Positions 1 to 12,438 are shown, counted from the first letter of the stretch. The stretch: DNA of 64,000 nt from Margaritifera margaritifera (GCA_029931535.1 JAQPZY010000673.1:1-64000), one strand, 5' to 3'. Numbers and translations are program-made. The notes: generated by a model not told the origin, from the letters alone.

Positions 1-640
1 AAAAAGATAAAGATATATTACGCATTAAATATGTAGTTTACGTACAAACCGCTAAATATTTGTGATAATTACCCGTTTAAAATGTTGTAATAATGATTCA
101 GTAAACAGATATTGATCAAAGTGTGATGTGAAATTGTTAGAAATTAATTAAGCTAGGTTGTATTTGTAGCAATAGCCTGATGTGGACTGTTTTACTGGCA
201 TTAACACATCAAAGTGTCCTAGAGTTAGTAAATTCTATATACAAATTTCATATTTACTTTAAAATAAGAAAGGTATCATCATATTGTAAAATAGTATTCT
301 ACAATGAGCAAGCTTTTAAGATGAATACAACATTTTAGATCACAAACAAATTAACGTTGTATGTAATAATTTTAGCATTCCTCCTCATAGTGATTGCAGA
401 TAAAAAAAGATCAGACCGTTTTTTATGATAGTTTTGCTATTGGAAACGAGAAACAGATGAAGATGATGAAAAAATATTTTGCATTTTGTAGATAAATAAA
501 TTAAAAACTGGGGATTTGGTATGATAAACTTAAAAGAAATGATAATTTCCATAATTTAATGCAGATAAATCTAATGGATTGTTAGTAACGGAATAACAGA
601 TAAAAGAATATCCATGAGAAACCAAGGCATAATGTCTTAA
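1..640. other. AT-rich stretch without recognisable gene
   Basis: No open frame of useful length, no tandem repeat and no terminal repeat could be recognised on either strand. Confidence 0.5.
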
Positions 641-916
641 ATGATATGTGATTTAGACATTCAGGTACAAAACAGAACATCTATTACATATTATGTATCC
701 ACTGTACAAGACATTGTTGAAAGGTTAAATGAAAATTTGATATTTGGACAACAAAGATATAATTTTGATGAACACATTGCAATAAGATTTGAACAGTATA
801 GTTCAGATGCGAAAGTTTGTCTGAATTATGTTGTAAATGGTGATGGAACATTTTTATTACCCAGAGACATGGTGATGAAAATACGCAGTATAGTTGGTTA
901 CAATAACATTTTTTAA
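641..916 (+). CDS. Small unrecognised ORF, 91 aa
   Basis: An ATG-started frame of 91 codons ending at TAA. The composition looks protein-like (mixed acidic, aromatic and hydrophobic residues, no low complexity), unlike most chance ORFs in AT-rich DNA. No motif, signal peptide or membrane segment is evident. No donor or acceptor site is obvious at its edges. It lies upstream of a region (1.8-7.5 kb) containing several other broken coding-like patches and may be a remnant of the same unknown element. It could equally be a chance ORF. Confidence 0.25.
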   Translation: MICDLDIQVQNRTSITYYVSTVQDIVERLNENLIFGQQRYNFDEHIAIRFEQYSSDAKVCLNYVVNGDGTFLLPRDMVMKIRSIVGYNNIF

Positions 917-1850
917 AACCCCACAAATCAGCAGATAATATTAGGTTAGCAGTAAATACTGCTATAAATATTAACGGTGAAAGAATATAATATCAGTATC
1001 TGTATTTTGGTCTGTAGTAAAATTAAACAAAAGTCAGAATGAGAGTGGAGCGTGATCGAAGACACCAAGTCAGAGAGAGAGAGAGAGAAGTCGCTTGTTT
1101 CATTTTCAGATAACGGTAAAATAAATATAAAGAAAAGAAACAAGATGAACAAACAAATCGTATAATTAATTCACAAGCAAGTTAAACATAAATAAGTCCT
1201 ATAATAAATATGCAAACATTTACTGGTCATGAAACAGACAAATACATATTTACAATTATTTTTAACGTTGTAAAAACTGGTTTAATTTGTATTTTCAAAT
1301 GATCAATTCTTTTGTTGTTGCTTCTAAACCTTAAACCAAAATTCCAAATAAAAAACAATTACTGCCGGAACAAGCAAACTTATATCACCTAGGAAAGAAA
1401 TAATATTTCCATCTGAAATTAAAAGCTAACTTATTATTTCACTAATTACGCTAGACAATGCTGCGTCTGCATTTTTTAGCTAGTGAAGCAAATAGTTTGC
1501 AGATTAATTTAATCTTTGTTTAATTTTATCATTCAAGAAACTGTCATGATCACTAGGCTGTTTTCTTTTGCCACCTATTGTTAAACCTTTTACAAAATCT
1601 GTTATAGTTCGAGCTAGAGTTGCTGCTATGATGTACTAGTTGTACAAATTCTAGCAATTGTTAGTACAATTTTATTTAAATTTCTGTTTTAACCTTTCAC
1701 TTAATGGGAACTTTTCTCGAGTTTGTGAATCGATTCAATTAATACTGTGACATAAAAAGTTATTTTCTATTTCTCTATTATATGTCAAAGTAATTTTGCC
1801 CTATTACTTTCAGTAACTTCGAAAACGTTTCTTAATGGATCTCTCATTTC
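917..1850. other. Non-coding, nothing recognised
   Basis: AT-rich sequence with a short GA run near 1074-1089. No gene, tandem array or inverted repeat could be supported. Confidence 0.4.
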
Positions 1851-2330
1851 TTAATCTTTGACACTATCGATATCCTTTTTTATTTTCCTTACCTGCCGAT
1901 CATACATTTCCAGTTTTATTTGCATCAATATTATTCTTAAATTTACAACATCAGTAGCAGTTATATAACCTCTTAATTCTCTTTCTTCCAGAGGAGCCAA
2001 TAAACTGTTAGCATATCCTTCTTTGAAATAACATTTGTTCTAAAGCTTTTTGCTATATAATACATTTTATTCCTATCAAGTTTGCATTATTATTTTCATT
2101 ATTAATTTCATAGCGTATTTTTCTTACATCATTTACAAATTTTTCTACTGGATGTGTGTTACTTGAAATTGCTAATGTTTGCCTTTGCTGTGTTTTGGTG
2201 TATCTATTTCAAATGTTGTCATCTCTAAATAATCTTTGTTCACATCACTGGATGATATTCGTTTATTTCCTTCTTGTATGCACTGTAAAGACTTGAAAAT
2301 CAACTCCAGATGTTATGTTGCCATATAACC
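1851..2330 (-). pseudogene. Decayed coding-like patch, unknown family
   Basis: Read on the minus strand, 2018 down to 1851 gives 55 open codons ending at TAA, rich in charged helix-forming residues (motifs such as PLEERELRGY and IKKDIDSVKD). The adjoining 2330-2020 segment carries more protein-like sequence, but in changing frames with stops. This pattern fits an old broken gene for a charged, probably helical protein. I do not recognise the family. Confidence 0.22.
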
Positions 2331-3310
2331 AATTGAATTATTTTCTTTAATTATTTATATTTTAGAAATGTGAATTAGATTCTTCGATTTACAATGTTTT
2401 ATCAACGTTTTTAAATCGCGACTAAAATTTGCTTATTTTTATGCATAACTACCAAGTCTGACCATAATATCTTTATAAAGTTAAATAACATCAGCAATTA
2501 TTCTTGTTACTAACTGTTTAGAATCTAATACTATATGTTGAGCAGTTGTTCTGGTTGTTGAAATTCATTATTAGTTACATTAGGAGTATCAGAATCGTCC
2601 ATTATTGACCAAAAACAAATTTAATTTGGTTTTCGTACTAGATGGACAGATTTTCTAACCAATGAAGATAGAGTATTTATATAAGAGTTAAATGTTGACA
2701 TAACATATTAATTTTGCAACGAAATAAACAAAAACGACTTTAGGAGAAAATGTATTTAGAAAAGGTAGGCGGAAAATAATTTCAACAAATGCGTTTTTTT
2801 TTAAATGCTAGGCAGCAAACATTTCTAAGGCATGGTAAAAATATACTAAATTAGTCTCGGTTCAGTATTTAATTCCTACATGTCTTCCAACTGATAATTT
2901 AACAAATCTTAATAAGCCGACAGAAGGTTTACAAGAAATTAAAATTGTAGCCTAAATTGTTGAAATTTTATTTTTTTTTAAAATATTTTTTTTGGTGTTG
3001 AATTAATACTGAATAAATAGAGCATGCTTTAAATAATAGAATGTGTACTAGATGTTTTATAACCGATAGACTTTTTTAACTTCCACTTATGAATATAGCT
3101 GTTTCTAATATTGGAATATCTATTTCTAATACTGGAATATATATTTACCAAACGTCCAGATGATGAGAGAGGGAGCTATACTTTAATTTAAACGTTATCT
3201 TAGAAACAAGAGAGATATTAAAGTGAGATTGTTGTTTAAAAAGTCTCTACTTTTTATTATGCTCTTCTAATTATACTTTTTATGGCATTTTACATTTTTT
3301 ACAACTATTA
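2331..3310. other. Non-coding, nothing recognised
   Basis: AT-rich with several poly-T and poly-A runs. Two near-identical 'tttctaatactggaatat' segments lie near 3103-3143. No gene supported. Confidence 0.35.
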
Positions 3311-3523
3311 TTGTTAAAACTCGTGTATCTTGTGCTTGTCCAATGGAAGAAAAAAACTCTACTAAAGTTTAACCAACTTGTTACGAATTTGGCTGATGAA
3401 AACCCGAGCAATTTTAGTGTACTTTCTGCTTTGGGAGAGCAATTAGAGAATTCAAAGAGTTCTTACGAAAAGGTCGTAGTGCTTTGTTTTAATGTTGTTA
3501 ATATTACAACTTTTGGTACATGA
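3311..3523 (+). pseudogene. Short coding-like frame, unknown family
   Basis: A 70-codon open frame. Its middle part (LVTNLADENPSNFSVL and following) looks protein-like, while the two ends are low-complexity hydrophobic sequence that may be chance extension. No initiator context or splice site was convincing. It lies in line with other broken plus-strand patches to 7.5 kb. Confidence 0.18.
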
Positions 3524-3840
3524 ATAAATCTATTTTGTTATCATTATTGGACCTTTCATTCATATAATTATATAAATGATCTTTATTCTCCTTTGCCAAT
3601 TGTTTAATAATCCTTATTTTGTTCTCTCAATTCTCTGTTTGCAATCTTTCATACAAGACATACAATAATCATTTTTATATAAGTCAACTATTTCATCATA
3701 TTTGGAGCAAACCATAAATGTCATTTATTTTATCTGCACTTTTTTAAAATAACTATGGTAGCTATGGTAGGTTTGTGAAGATAGAATTGAAAAGAAAGAT
3801 CAGAAACTTTTGAAAGATAATGGGAGACAGAAAGTAAAGT

Positions 3841-3936
3841 GAACATGTTGATGAACAGGTTACTGATATCGTAACATCACAAAGAAAGAAAGATCCACGT
3901 AGAGTTGCATTCGTAAGGCAACTTGGAAAGCAATAA
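3841..3936 (+). pseudogene. Basic/charged protein fragment, decayed
   Basis: An open stretch ends at TAA 3934-3936 and contains the basic segment QRKKDPRRVAFVRQLGKQ. After the stop, another frame continues with a similar lysine-rich helix, as if a frame break lies in the A-run at 3935-3942. It looks like the end of a small basic protein. No family assigned. Its neighbours are other broken coding-like patches in the same orientation. Confidence 0.22.
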
Positions 3937-4549
3937 AAAAAATATATGAAAAAGGCTAAAGCAGAATGGTGATAATAAAAACAATAAAAGAAAAGATTTC
4001 TTAATAATATAGTAAATATTAGTTTATAGGTGGACTTGTCATTACAGTAATGTCGTGTTATTTATTTCAAACTGATGTATTAATAAAACAAATGCTAAGA
4101 GTAAGATAGAGTTCGGAGAGAGAGACAGAGACAGGGTATTGTGATCAGAGAGCATGTGACAAGTTTTAAGTTTACGAGTTCCAGAAAAAGTTTCTGTTGC
4201 AAACTCTAAGAATCAAATAGCAGAGAAGTTAGAGTGCTTACATAAATAAATGATCTACACATTGAATAACAGATTATGCTTTCCGTGGTTTACTTATGTA
4301 ATATTTTATATTTGTTTACAGTAACATTTGTAAGATGGTGTTTAACATTTCATCAGATATATGTTGTGTTTTATGATTATTAGTTAATTAGTTCCTGCAA
4401 CTGATTAAAGTCTTGTTACAATTGATTGTTTTATGGATATGACTTTTTAAATAGAGACCAGTCTTGATATAATATAGACAAGGACATAAACTAGTGTCCA
4501 AATTTCCCAGTGTGCATAACAGACTTTACCTCTAAGCTACTAGGATTTA

Positions 4550-5440
4550 ATGGCGCAATATCTATTCAAACATCTACTGAATATGACGTGGTTTGCTAAG
4601 ACCTACATTTTTCTTAAACAGTTAAATAATTCTAAAAACGACTTAAAAGCGAGAAGGGAAAGCAAAAAGAACCAGTTCACGATTTTTCATACCCTTCTCT
4701 ACACTATAGCTGTTATGAGTTACAAATATTTTTCATCGTCACCCTGATGACGATTACAAGGAACTACAAAGAGGTACAATACATAGATTAAATATCTGTA
4801 ATAAAGATGAAGATAGAAAAATAATAGATTTTCATAGAATGACAGTGACGTACGTATTTCATATTAAGTAAACAGTTATATCAAACCAACCAATTGTTGG
4901 ATAGATATCACTAAGAGGTTTGAGTTAAAAACGATTGAATTTGTTCACTAGTTTTGAACCTGAGAGCAACGTAACTTCACTAGGTCAATCAATAAATAAT
5001 GAATTAAACTTGAACGACAACCATATTACAAATTCAGATGATCCTGAACAATTACGTAATGAGGGTAATTGTTGATTTGTACAAAGATGTGTCGATAGTC
5101 AATTTCATAGGGTTTAGAGGATAATAATCGTATGGATATAAAACATTGGAGAGGAAAAGTTGATAGTAAATTAACAGCTGTGGACAGCGAAGAGGTTAGC
5201 AAACTCGAGTAAGTTCTTACTAAAATAGACGAGCTACAAAACAAAATTGATGATGTAAAGAAACTATTTGAGATGCGCAGATGTTATTTATGCAGAGATA
5301 TGATATCGTGCTTGAAATTATAAGAACATTACAAACTTTAAGAAAGGAAGTTTTTTGTGTAGTTCAAAATATTCGGCAACATTTTACCGCGTATTGAACG
5401 AAAGACAAAATCTGAGATATATGCATTACAAAGTGACATG
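4550..5440 (+). pseudogene. Decayed coding-like region, coiled-coil character
   Basis: Several plus-strand segments look protein-like but change frame. They are a 65-codon frame at 4550-4747, an acidic/polar stretch near 4950-5085, a helical stretch near 5130-5270 (KIDELQNKIDDVKKLFEM, spaced like a coiled coil) and one near 5385-5480 that leads directly into the tandem repeat. Stops interrupt them, so no intact product can be proposed. Together they suggest one old gene for a helical protein. Confidence 0.25.
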
Positions 5441-5985
5441 GAATTAGTCAAGAAATGTCTAGAATCTTGTAGGGCTTAAGTGACATGGAATTAGTTAAGA
5501 ACTGTATAGAATCTTGTAGTACTTAAGTGAGATGGAATTAGTCAAGAAATGTCTAGCATCTTATAGAACGTGACATGGAGTTAGTCAATAAATATCTGGA
5601 ATCGTATAGTACTTAAGTAACATGGAATTAGTCAAGAAATGTCTAGAATCGTATAGTACTTAACTGACATAGAATTAGTCAAAATATGTCTAGAATCTTG
5701 TAGTACTTAAGTGAGATGGAATTAGTCAAGAAATGTCTAGCATCTTATAGGACGTGACATGGAGTTAGTCAATAAATATCTGGAATCGTATAGTGCTTAA
5801 GTAACATGGAATTAGTCAAGAAATGTCTAGAATCGTATAGTACTTAACTGACATAGAATTAGTCAAAATATGTCTAGAATCTTATAGTACTTAAGTGAAA
5901 TGGAATTAGTCAAGAAATGTATAGAATCTAGTAGTACTTAAGTAACATGAATTAGTCAAGAAATGTCTAGAATCTTATAGCGCTT
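5433..5985 (+). repeat. 47-bp minisatellite made from a coding-like segment
   Basis: About a dozen head-to-tail copies of a unit beginning 'gtgacatggaattagtcaag', 47 bp long with some 42-bp variants lacking the last bases. Variants (cttgtag/cgtatag, acatgg/agatgg) form an internal higher-order pattern. The unit reads DMELVKKCLES in the frame that continues the upstream coding-like patch, but each copy ends in TAA or shifts frame. The array is therefore not translated through. Confidence 0.85.
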
Positions 5986-6430
5986 TACAATCACGGTTAG
6001 GGCATTTAACGAAATAATTTGATGATATAATACTAATACACCAGAGAATACATTCATCAGATATTAGAAACGTGGTCAATGATTTTAAAGTGCAGTACTA
6101 TAATTCGAAGAAAGATTACTGTTATCACTAATGCTTTATCTCAGTTGCAAAAGAGAAATGAATACTTCAACAGAAATACCCAAAAAGATAGATGACAATA
6201 AAAACAATTATAAAAGACTTTAGCATCAAGTGAAAGAACTGATAAAGAGAAGTCAGAATTAGAGGATAAAATAGACATAGAAGATAGTATTAGCCGTAAA
6301 TTTATACATTAAAAGATTTCAAATATATAGGGTCAAATTGGCACAGAAATTATAACTGACATTTACGCAGAAATAGAAATAAGGCGTACAGCGAATACTA
6401 AACTAATTTATAAACTCAGGAACCTATAAT
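5986..6430 (+). pseudogene. Decayed coding-like continuation after the 47-bp array
   Basis: After the last repeat unit the plus strand again shows protein-like sequence in shifting frames: IHSSDIRNVVNDFKVQYY near 6050-6100, then lysine/glutamate-rich helical text up to about 6420. It reads like the downstream half of the gene whose upstream half lies before the array. Many stops. Unrecognised. Confidence 0.2.
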
Positions 6431-6803
6431 TGGCTGATTAATATTTTAAGAATGTTTTATATGCTAGATAACAATGTAAGGGTGAAGCTGACGCGCCCTT
6501 ACAAACACAATATTTGTATGTGCTTTTTTCTGTTTTTTTTTTAATAATATATTTTTGTTTATTATTTAAATATTTATTTATTTTGTGTTCTTAGTTGGTT
6601 TTTATGTTTGATTTTTGTTTTTGTTCCTTTTGTTTTGTTGCTTTTCTTTGGGTTCTTTTACAACAAAATTATGGTTACACAGTGCCACAAATAATAAACC
6701 CTGTTTATGCATTTTTCTATTCTTCACCAGACTTCATTGAGTAAAAATTACACACCGAATTCGATGTTTAGTTTAATATCATTTAAATATAGATCTACAT
6801 CTA

Positions 6804-6860
<57 letters not shown>

Positions 6861-7156
6861 TCTTGGTTTTTAAACTTGAACATCGAATCACAAACCGAGA
6901 GTAAATTATATTAATATGTTGGTGATAAAATGTTTGGATCTCAAAAGAGAACCTTAAGATATAGATTGGAAATCCAACGTCTCAGTAAAGGTTTCATAAC
7001 ATAATATTTTGAAGGAGGTTATAATATTTTACTTTACATTCAAAGAGCTGATTAAAGTACAAAAACATTTAAATTTTTATTTTATATAGAATATATATTC
7101 AAATTTGTTACTATTAAACAGAGTGTGAGCGAAAGCGAACTAGTTCTAAGTTATAA
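6431..7156. other. Non-coding with a TA microsatellite
   Basis: T-rich, then an uninterrupted (TA)n tract at about 6805-6858. Nothing gene-like was seen in the rest. Confidence 0.5.
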
Positions 7157-7465
7157 ATAGAAGCATTTGCTTTAGTTGATGGAGCGATTGCAAATGCGCT
7201 AACATTTGGAGGAAGCAATGTTCTTTCAATATTTTACTCAATTCGTGCAAATGATACAAGGATGAAATATGGTACGTAATACAAGGATTTCAAAAAAGAA
7301 AGAAATCAATTTAATAAGAACATATCAATATCAATCCATTATATGAATGAAAGATTTAGTGAACAAGGTTTGGTTATTCAGAATTTAAATAATTTAAATG
7401 ATGATTTATTTATCTTCAACTCACCATATTGCTCTTCTAGACAAATCAAGGGAACCTAACTTTAA
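7157..7465 (+). pseudogene. Decayed small protein, hydrophobic then helical
   Basis: One frame reads through about 7163-7282 with a small-residue hydrophobic segment (ALVDGAIANALTFGGSNVL), then a TAA. It resumes with a charged helical part (FKKERNQFNKNISISIHYMN) and a polar tail to about 7460. A single stop and otherwise good composition point to a recently broken small protein, possibly structural. I do not recognise it with confidence. Confidence 0.28.
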
Positions 7466-7525
7466 TAATTTGTATCAGCCTTCTAATCAACGGATGACTT
7501 ATGAGTACATATATTTCCTGATATA

Positions 7526-8640
7526 ATGGCCATAGGTGTTATAATGGCTATAGGTGTTATAATGGCTATAGGTGTTATAATGGCCATATGTGTTATAATG
7601 ACTAAAGGTGTTATAATGGCTATAGGTGTTATAATAGCTATAGGTGCTATAATGGCTATAGGTGTTATAATGGCCATATGTGTTATAATGACTAAAGGTG
7701 TTATAATGGCTATAGGTGTTATAATAGCTATAGGTGCTATAATGGCTATAGGTGTTATAATGGCTAAAGGTGTTATAATGGCTATAGGTGTTATAATGGC
7801 TATAGGTGTTATAATGGCTATAGGTTTTATAATGGCTATAGGTGTTATAATGGCTATATGTGTTATAATGACTAAAGGTGTTATAATGGCTATAGGTCTT
7901 ATAATAGCTATAGGTGTTATAATGGCCATATGTGTTATAATGACTAAAGGTGTTATAATGGCTATAGGTGTTATAATAGCTATAGGTGCTATAATGGCTA
8001 TAGGTGTTATAATGGCTAAAGGTGTTATAATGGCTATAGGTGTTATAATGGCTATAGGTGTTATAATGGCTATAGGTTTTATAATGGCTATAGGTGTTAT
8101 AATGGCTATATGTGTTATATTGGCAATATGTGTTATAATGGCTATAGGTGCTATTGGTGTTATAATGGCTATAGGTGCTATAATGGCTATAGGTGCTATA
8201 ATGCCTATAGGTGTTATAATGGCTAAAGGTGTTGTAATGACTATAGGTGTTATAATGGATATAGGTGTTATAATGGCTATATGTGTTATAATGGCTATAG
8301 GTGCTATAATGGCTATAGGTGTTATAATGGCTATAGGTGTTATAATGGCTATAGGTGTTATAATGGCTATAGGTGTTATAATGGCTATAGGTGCTATAAT
8401 GGCTATAGGTGTTATAATGGCTATAGGTGTTATAATGGTTATAGGTGTTATAATGGCTATAGGTGCTATAATGGCTATAGGTGATATAATGGCTAAAGGT
8501 GTTATAATGGCTATAGGTGTTATAATGGCTATAGGTGTTATAATGGCCAAAGGTGTTATAATGGCCCCAGGTGCTATGATGGATATAGGTGCTATAATGG
8601 ATATATGTGCTATAATGGCTATAAGTGTTTATGTGAGCTA
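7526..8640 (+). repeat. 18-bp minisatellite, about 62 copies
   Basis: Unit ATAATGGCTATAGGTGTT, with variants such as GGCCATATG, GACTAAAGG and TAGCTATAGGTGC. Because 18 is a multiple of three and the unit lacks stops in several frames, frames of more than 350 codons stay open on both strands. These are by-products of the repeat. A five-unit (90-bp) block occurs twice in a row near 7.56-7.74 kb, and a longer block of about a dozen units recurs near 7.92-8.12 kb, so the array grew by segmental duplication. Confidence 0.95.
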
Positions 8641-9300
8641 TAGATTCTTTTTTGTCCAATTTTAGGTATCTGTATTTTTAAGTTAAAATAAAGCGAGTAA
8701 ATTCCGAACAAGATGGAGTTCTTAAAGTTAACAATTATCTGACAGAATGCTCAAAATTTCTAACTAAATGAATAGAGAACAGGTTTCTAAGTAAATACGT
8801 CTACATTTTGGAATTATATAACTCCCAACAAACAGGGAAAATACCACAAGGTGTTTAACAAGGTGTTTAACAAGGTGTTAAACATTAATCCAACGCATCA
8901 CTGCATTACATACAATCATAGCAGTATTAAACCAAACAACATTTGTGTAACAGAATCAAACCGGGTGGGATTGGATCTAGCGAAAACACCTAATACAGTC
9001 ACGTGAATGAGATGGGGCTTTTTAAAATTTAACTGAATGATGAATGAATCTGACACCCTACTCATGCGAACAAAGTTCAACAACGGATATAACAAAAATA
9101 GTATTGTTCATCAGTGGATGCGATCAAAGCGTGGACTTTCAACAAATAATCGCAACTGATTTCGTATTCCAACCAATATGATCAACGTACAGAACTAATA
9201 AACAGATATGATTGACACATGAATCTATCAACATATGTGATCAATGTGTGGAATTATCAACAAATGCGATCGAAATATGGAATTATCAACAAGTAAGATC
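8641..9300. other. Non-coding; degenerate short repeats at the end
   Basis: No gene. From about 9100 to 9300, loosely repeated segments of the type 'atcaacaaatgcgatc' lead into the next minisatellite and look like its older, diverged edge. Confidence 0.4.
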
Positions 9301-9304
9301 AAAG

Positions 9305-9835
9305 TATTGTTCATCAAGAAGTAGGATGGTGCATTAGCTTTATGATCCCTGCATTGTTCATCAAGAAGTAGGATGGTGCATTAGCTTTATGATCCCTGCA
9401 TTGTTCATCAAGAAGTAGGATGGTGCATTAGCTTTATGATCCCTGCATTGTTCATCAAGAAGTAGGATGGTGCATTAGCTTTATGATCCCTGCATTGTTC
9501 ATCAAGAAGTAGGATGGTGCATTAGCTTTATGATCCCTGCATTGTTCATCAACAAGTAAGATCAAAGTATTGTTCATCAAGAAGTAGGATGGTGCATTAG
9601 CTTTATGATCCCTGCATTGTTCATCAACCAGTAAGATCAAAGTATTGTTAATCAAAAAGTATGATGGTGCATTAGCTTTATGATCCCTGCATTGTTCATC
9701 AACCAGTAAGATCAAAGTATTGTTAATCAAGAAGTAGGATGGTGCATTAGCTTTATGATCCCTGCATTGTTCATCAAGAAGTAGGATGGTGCATTAGCTT
9801 TATGATCCCTGCATTGTTCATCAACAAGTATCATG
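9305..9835 (+). repeat. 47-bp minisatellite, about 9-11 copies
   Basis: Unit begins TTGTTCATCAAGAAGTAGG and ends GATCCCTGCA, 47 bp, nearly identical in the first five copies. Later copies alternate with a shorter variant containing 'aagtaagatcaaagta'. The minus-strand 91-codon open frame here is a repeat artefact. Confidence 0.93.
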
Positions 9836-11250
9836 CTGTATTATATTGATTGTCATACCCATCATGACATTGACTTTTAGGTTCAAAAGCTAAGATACAT
9901 ATATATATATATATAACCTCACAATCAGATAGCCAGTATCATCCCTCAAACCAACGTCACTTTTGACAGCATTATCTGGGTTACACAAACCCAGAGTTCG
10001 ACGACTTCCCATAACAAGTTAAAATATAATGACTGAGCTGTGTAATACTTGAGACACGTTTAAGTGCGAGTACAATGATATGTATTACGTATGCGTGCAG
10101 ATGAGCAGATTTAGTTACACATTAAATTCTTTCGTAAGAACGACTGTACGAGGTTATTATTACAATAACCACGTTCGTACTGAAACTGTCTTCAACAAGA
10201 ATAATCGCATTTGAATATATATAAATCGAACATTTATCATCCTTTAATGCGTACATCACATAACTGAATTTAACCTTTCTGCTCAGATATAAAATGTTTC
10301 ATATGGAACAGATTATATTCTATCCGATAGCTTGACGTTATTATGTCATAGTCCTGAATTTATACAAAATTTTGAATAAATTCCGAAACATTCAATATAT
10401 TAAACAATTTGATCACATGGAACGGAGAAATAGAAAGAATACAGTTGTCATTTTCACATACCTCTATAGCTAAAGATTGCTTCCGTAAAGTGGACTGTTT
10501 CCAGACAAGACTCATCTGTATTGAGACGACACAGATAATATTTGGACTATAAGTACTATGCTCGTGGTCACATTCACTGCCAAAGAAACTCAAGATAAAA
10601 CGGGTTCCCAACTGCCGGCGCTTGGTGCCTGCATGAACAGAAATCAGTATTTTGAAATCGCCAAGGCTAAAATTATACACCCCCGGGTTGTCACGGAATT
10701 GTATGATTTATATCAATATGTATATGTGATCAAAAATGTATTCGGGTTTTGTTTCCGACTAGAGCGTTACTCGAGGGTTGTTTATTTTTTCGGCTGTAGT
10801 TATTTTGAAATACTGAGCGCGATTAACCACATGCTGCACGTGCAAATTGCCTGCAGTGAAAACTTACGTACCTAGCTGCTGCGCATATCTGTCACAGCTA
10901 GAGTACATATAGAGCAAATTCTCTATAAACAAATTACACTACGACGAGTCTTGTCAGAAAGCTTACCTCTTTACGGGAGCAAATCTTCAGCTGTAGAGGT
11001 ATGTGAATTTTAAGATAGTATTCTTTATCACTATTCGTTTTATATGACATAATTGTTTCATATATTAGATGGTTTACAATTTATTCTAAATTCTACAGAG
11101 AGTCAATACCTAAGCCATACAACTCCATGATATTAGAAATACTATAGTCTGGTTCAAGTTAGCTATTTGTTGTAACTGAACAGACGGATATTATTTAATT
11201 ATACGCGGCATGCATTGAATGATTGATGTAATGTGTAACGAGATGCAATT
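9836..11250. other. Non-coding, short GC-richer part; no gene recognised
   Basis: A short TA tract at 9899-9915. From about 10550 the base composition becomes more GC-rich. The 105-codon plus-strand frame at 10558-10875 has no recognisable domain, and a minus-strand frame overlaps it. A donor-like GAG|GTATGTG at about 11000 could mark a 5' exon, but there is no other support. Confidence 0.3.
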
Positions 11251-11860
11251 CATGTGCGCGCATGCGCAACATATATCAATGCAAAAGTACTAACCGTGTC
11301 ATATGTACTACACGGTTTAGTTGTTATACTTTTAGCTGCCTTGTGTTGTCCCTTGTGTGGTGCCTTGTGTGGTGCTTGTGTGTCCTTATGTATGGTTTGG
11401 TGTTGTGGAGTCGCAGAACTGTGTGGTTTCTTGTGACGTGTACGCTGTGTTTGGTGACGTTGTTTCGGAAGAGTGTACTGGTTTTCTCGATGCGAAGGAC
11501 CAAGGCTTCTCGACCAGCGGGTCTGTGTTAAATGTGAAGGCTCTCGAGGGATCCTTCAACAGACTGGGAGGGGAGGACCATGCGTGATGGCTCCTTGACC
11601 ATTGACTAGAGCGGGTGGAACCGGAGATACATCTTGGTCGTCAAACGGGCGCCACGATAGTTATACATATTACGTGTTCCATTTTATTGTTATTATCAAT
11701 ATTGCTATCTGTGCAAAATTACATGTATTCCCATTTCAATATCGCTATATGTGTGATAGATTCATAATTTCATGCATTCCCATTTCAATTTCGTTATATG
11801 AACGATATATTCATAAATTCATACATATTCCAATATCGCTTGATGAATTGATAAATTGAT
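11251..11860. other. GC-richer patch and about three 55-60-bp repeats
   Basis: 11250-11660 is richer in G and C, with 'ccttgtgtggtg' repeats. Three overlapping frames stay open, none resembling a known protein. From 11706 to about 11850, three imperfect copies of a unit containing 'attcccatttcaatatcgc' follow each other. Confidence 0.35.
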
Positions 11861-12349
11861 GAGTTAGCAGATTGATGAATAAATGAGTATTATATTGATA
11901 AGTGCATAAATCACATGCTTTGGTCACCCTTGGTACTCAATAAGACCTTGTTTATATTGGGGTGTAGATCATATACTCTTATTTGCTGATTGGTGATAGG
12001 AGGTTATTCACGTTTGTTTAAAATTCCATTCGTTAAATTCGTCTTTGATTTTTCTCGTTGAGTTACTTGTTGTTGCTAGTTCCATGTTAGGAACTTTATA
12101 ATTTTTCCTTATCTTTTTGTTATAATGGTGTCAGATATGTTTATCTTTAAATTGCGTTTATAAATAAACATCTTATTAACGCAGTTGCTTTCGGTGTCTT
12201 CACTAATCCAGTCCCAACCCGGCTTCATCCTGTGACACGGGTAACGCTGTATGCAACTATGAAACCCATTCAATAATATATAATGCACAAGCATTTTCGT
12301 ACACACAATTCCGTGACACTTTGCATGTGGTAATACCTAGGTTTAGACC

Positions 12350-12350
<1 letters not shown>

Positions 12351-12410
<60 letters not shown>

Positions 12411-12438
12411 TATTATTATTATTATTATTATTATTATT
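12351..12438. repeat. Compound (AAT)n-(ATT)n microsatellite
   Basis: About 20 AAT units followed directly by about 9 ATT units. The two halves are reverse complements, so the strand can fold back on itself. Confidence 0.97.

Noticed and set aside
7483..8665. Long overlapping open frames of 355-386 codons on both strands
   Set aside because: They are produced by an 18-bp tandem repeat without stops in these frames; identical hexapeptides on both strands argue against a gene.
10558..11587. Several 60-105-codon frames in a GC-richer patch
   Set aside because: Overlapping in different frames, no known motif and no consistent splice pattern; GC content alone lengthens chance frames.
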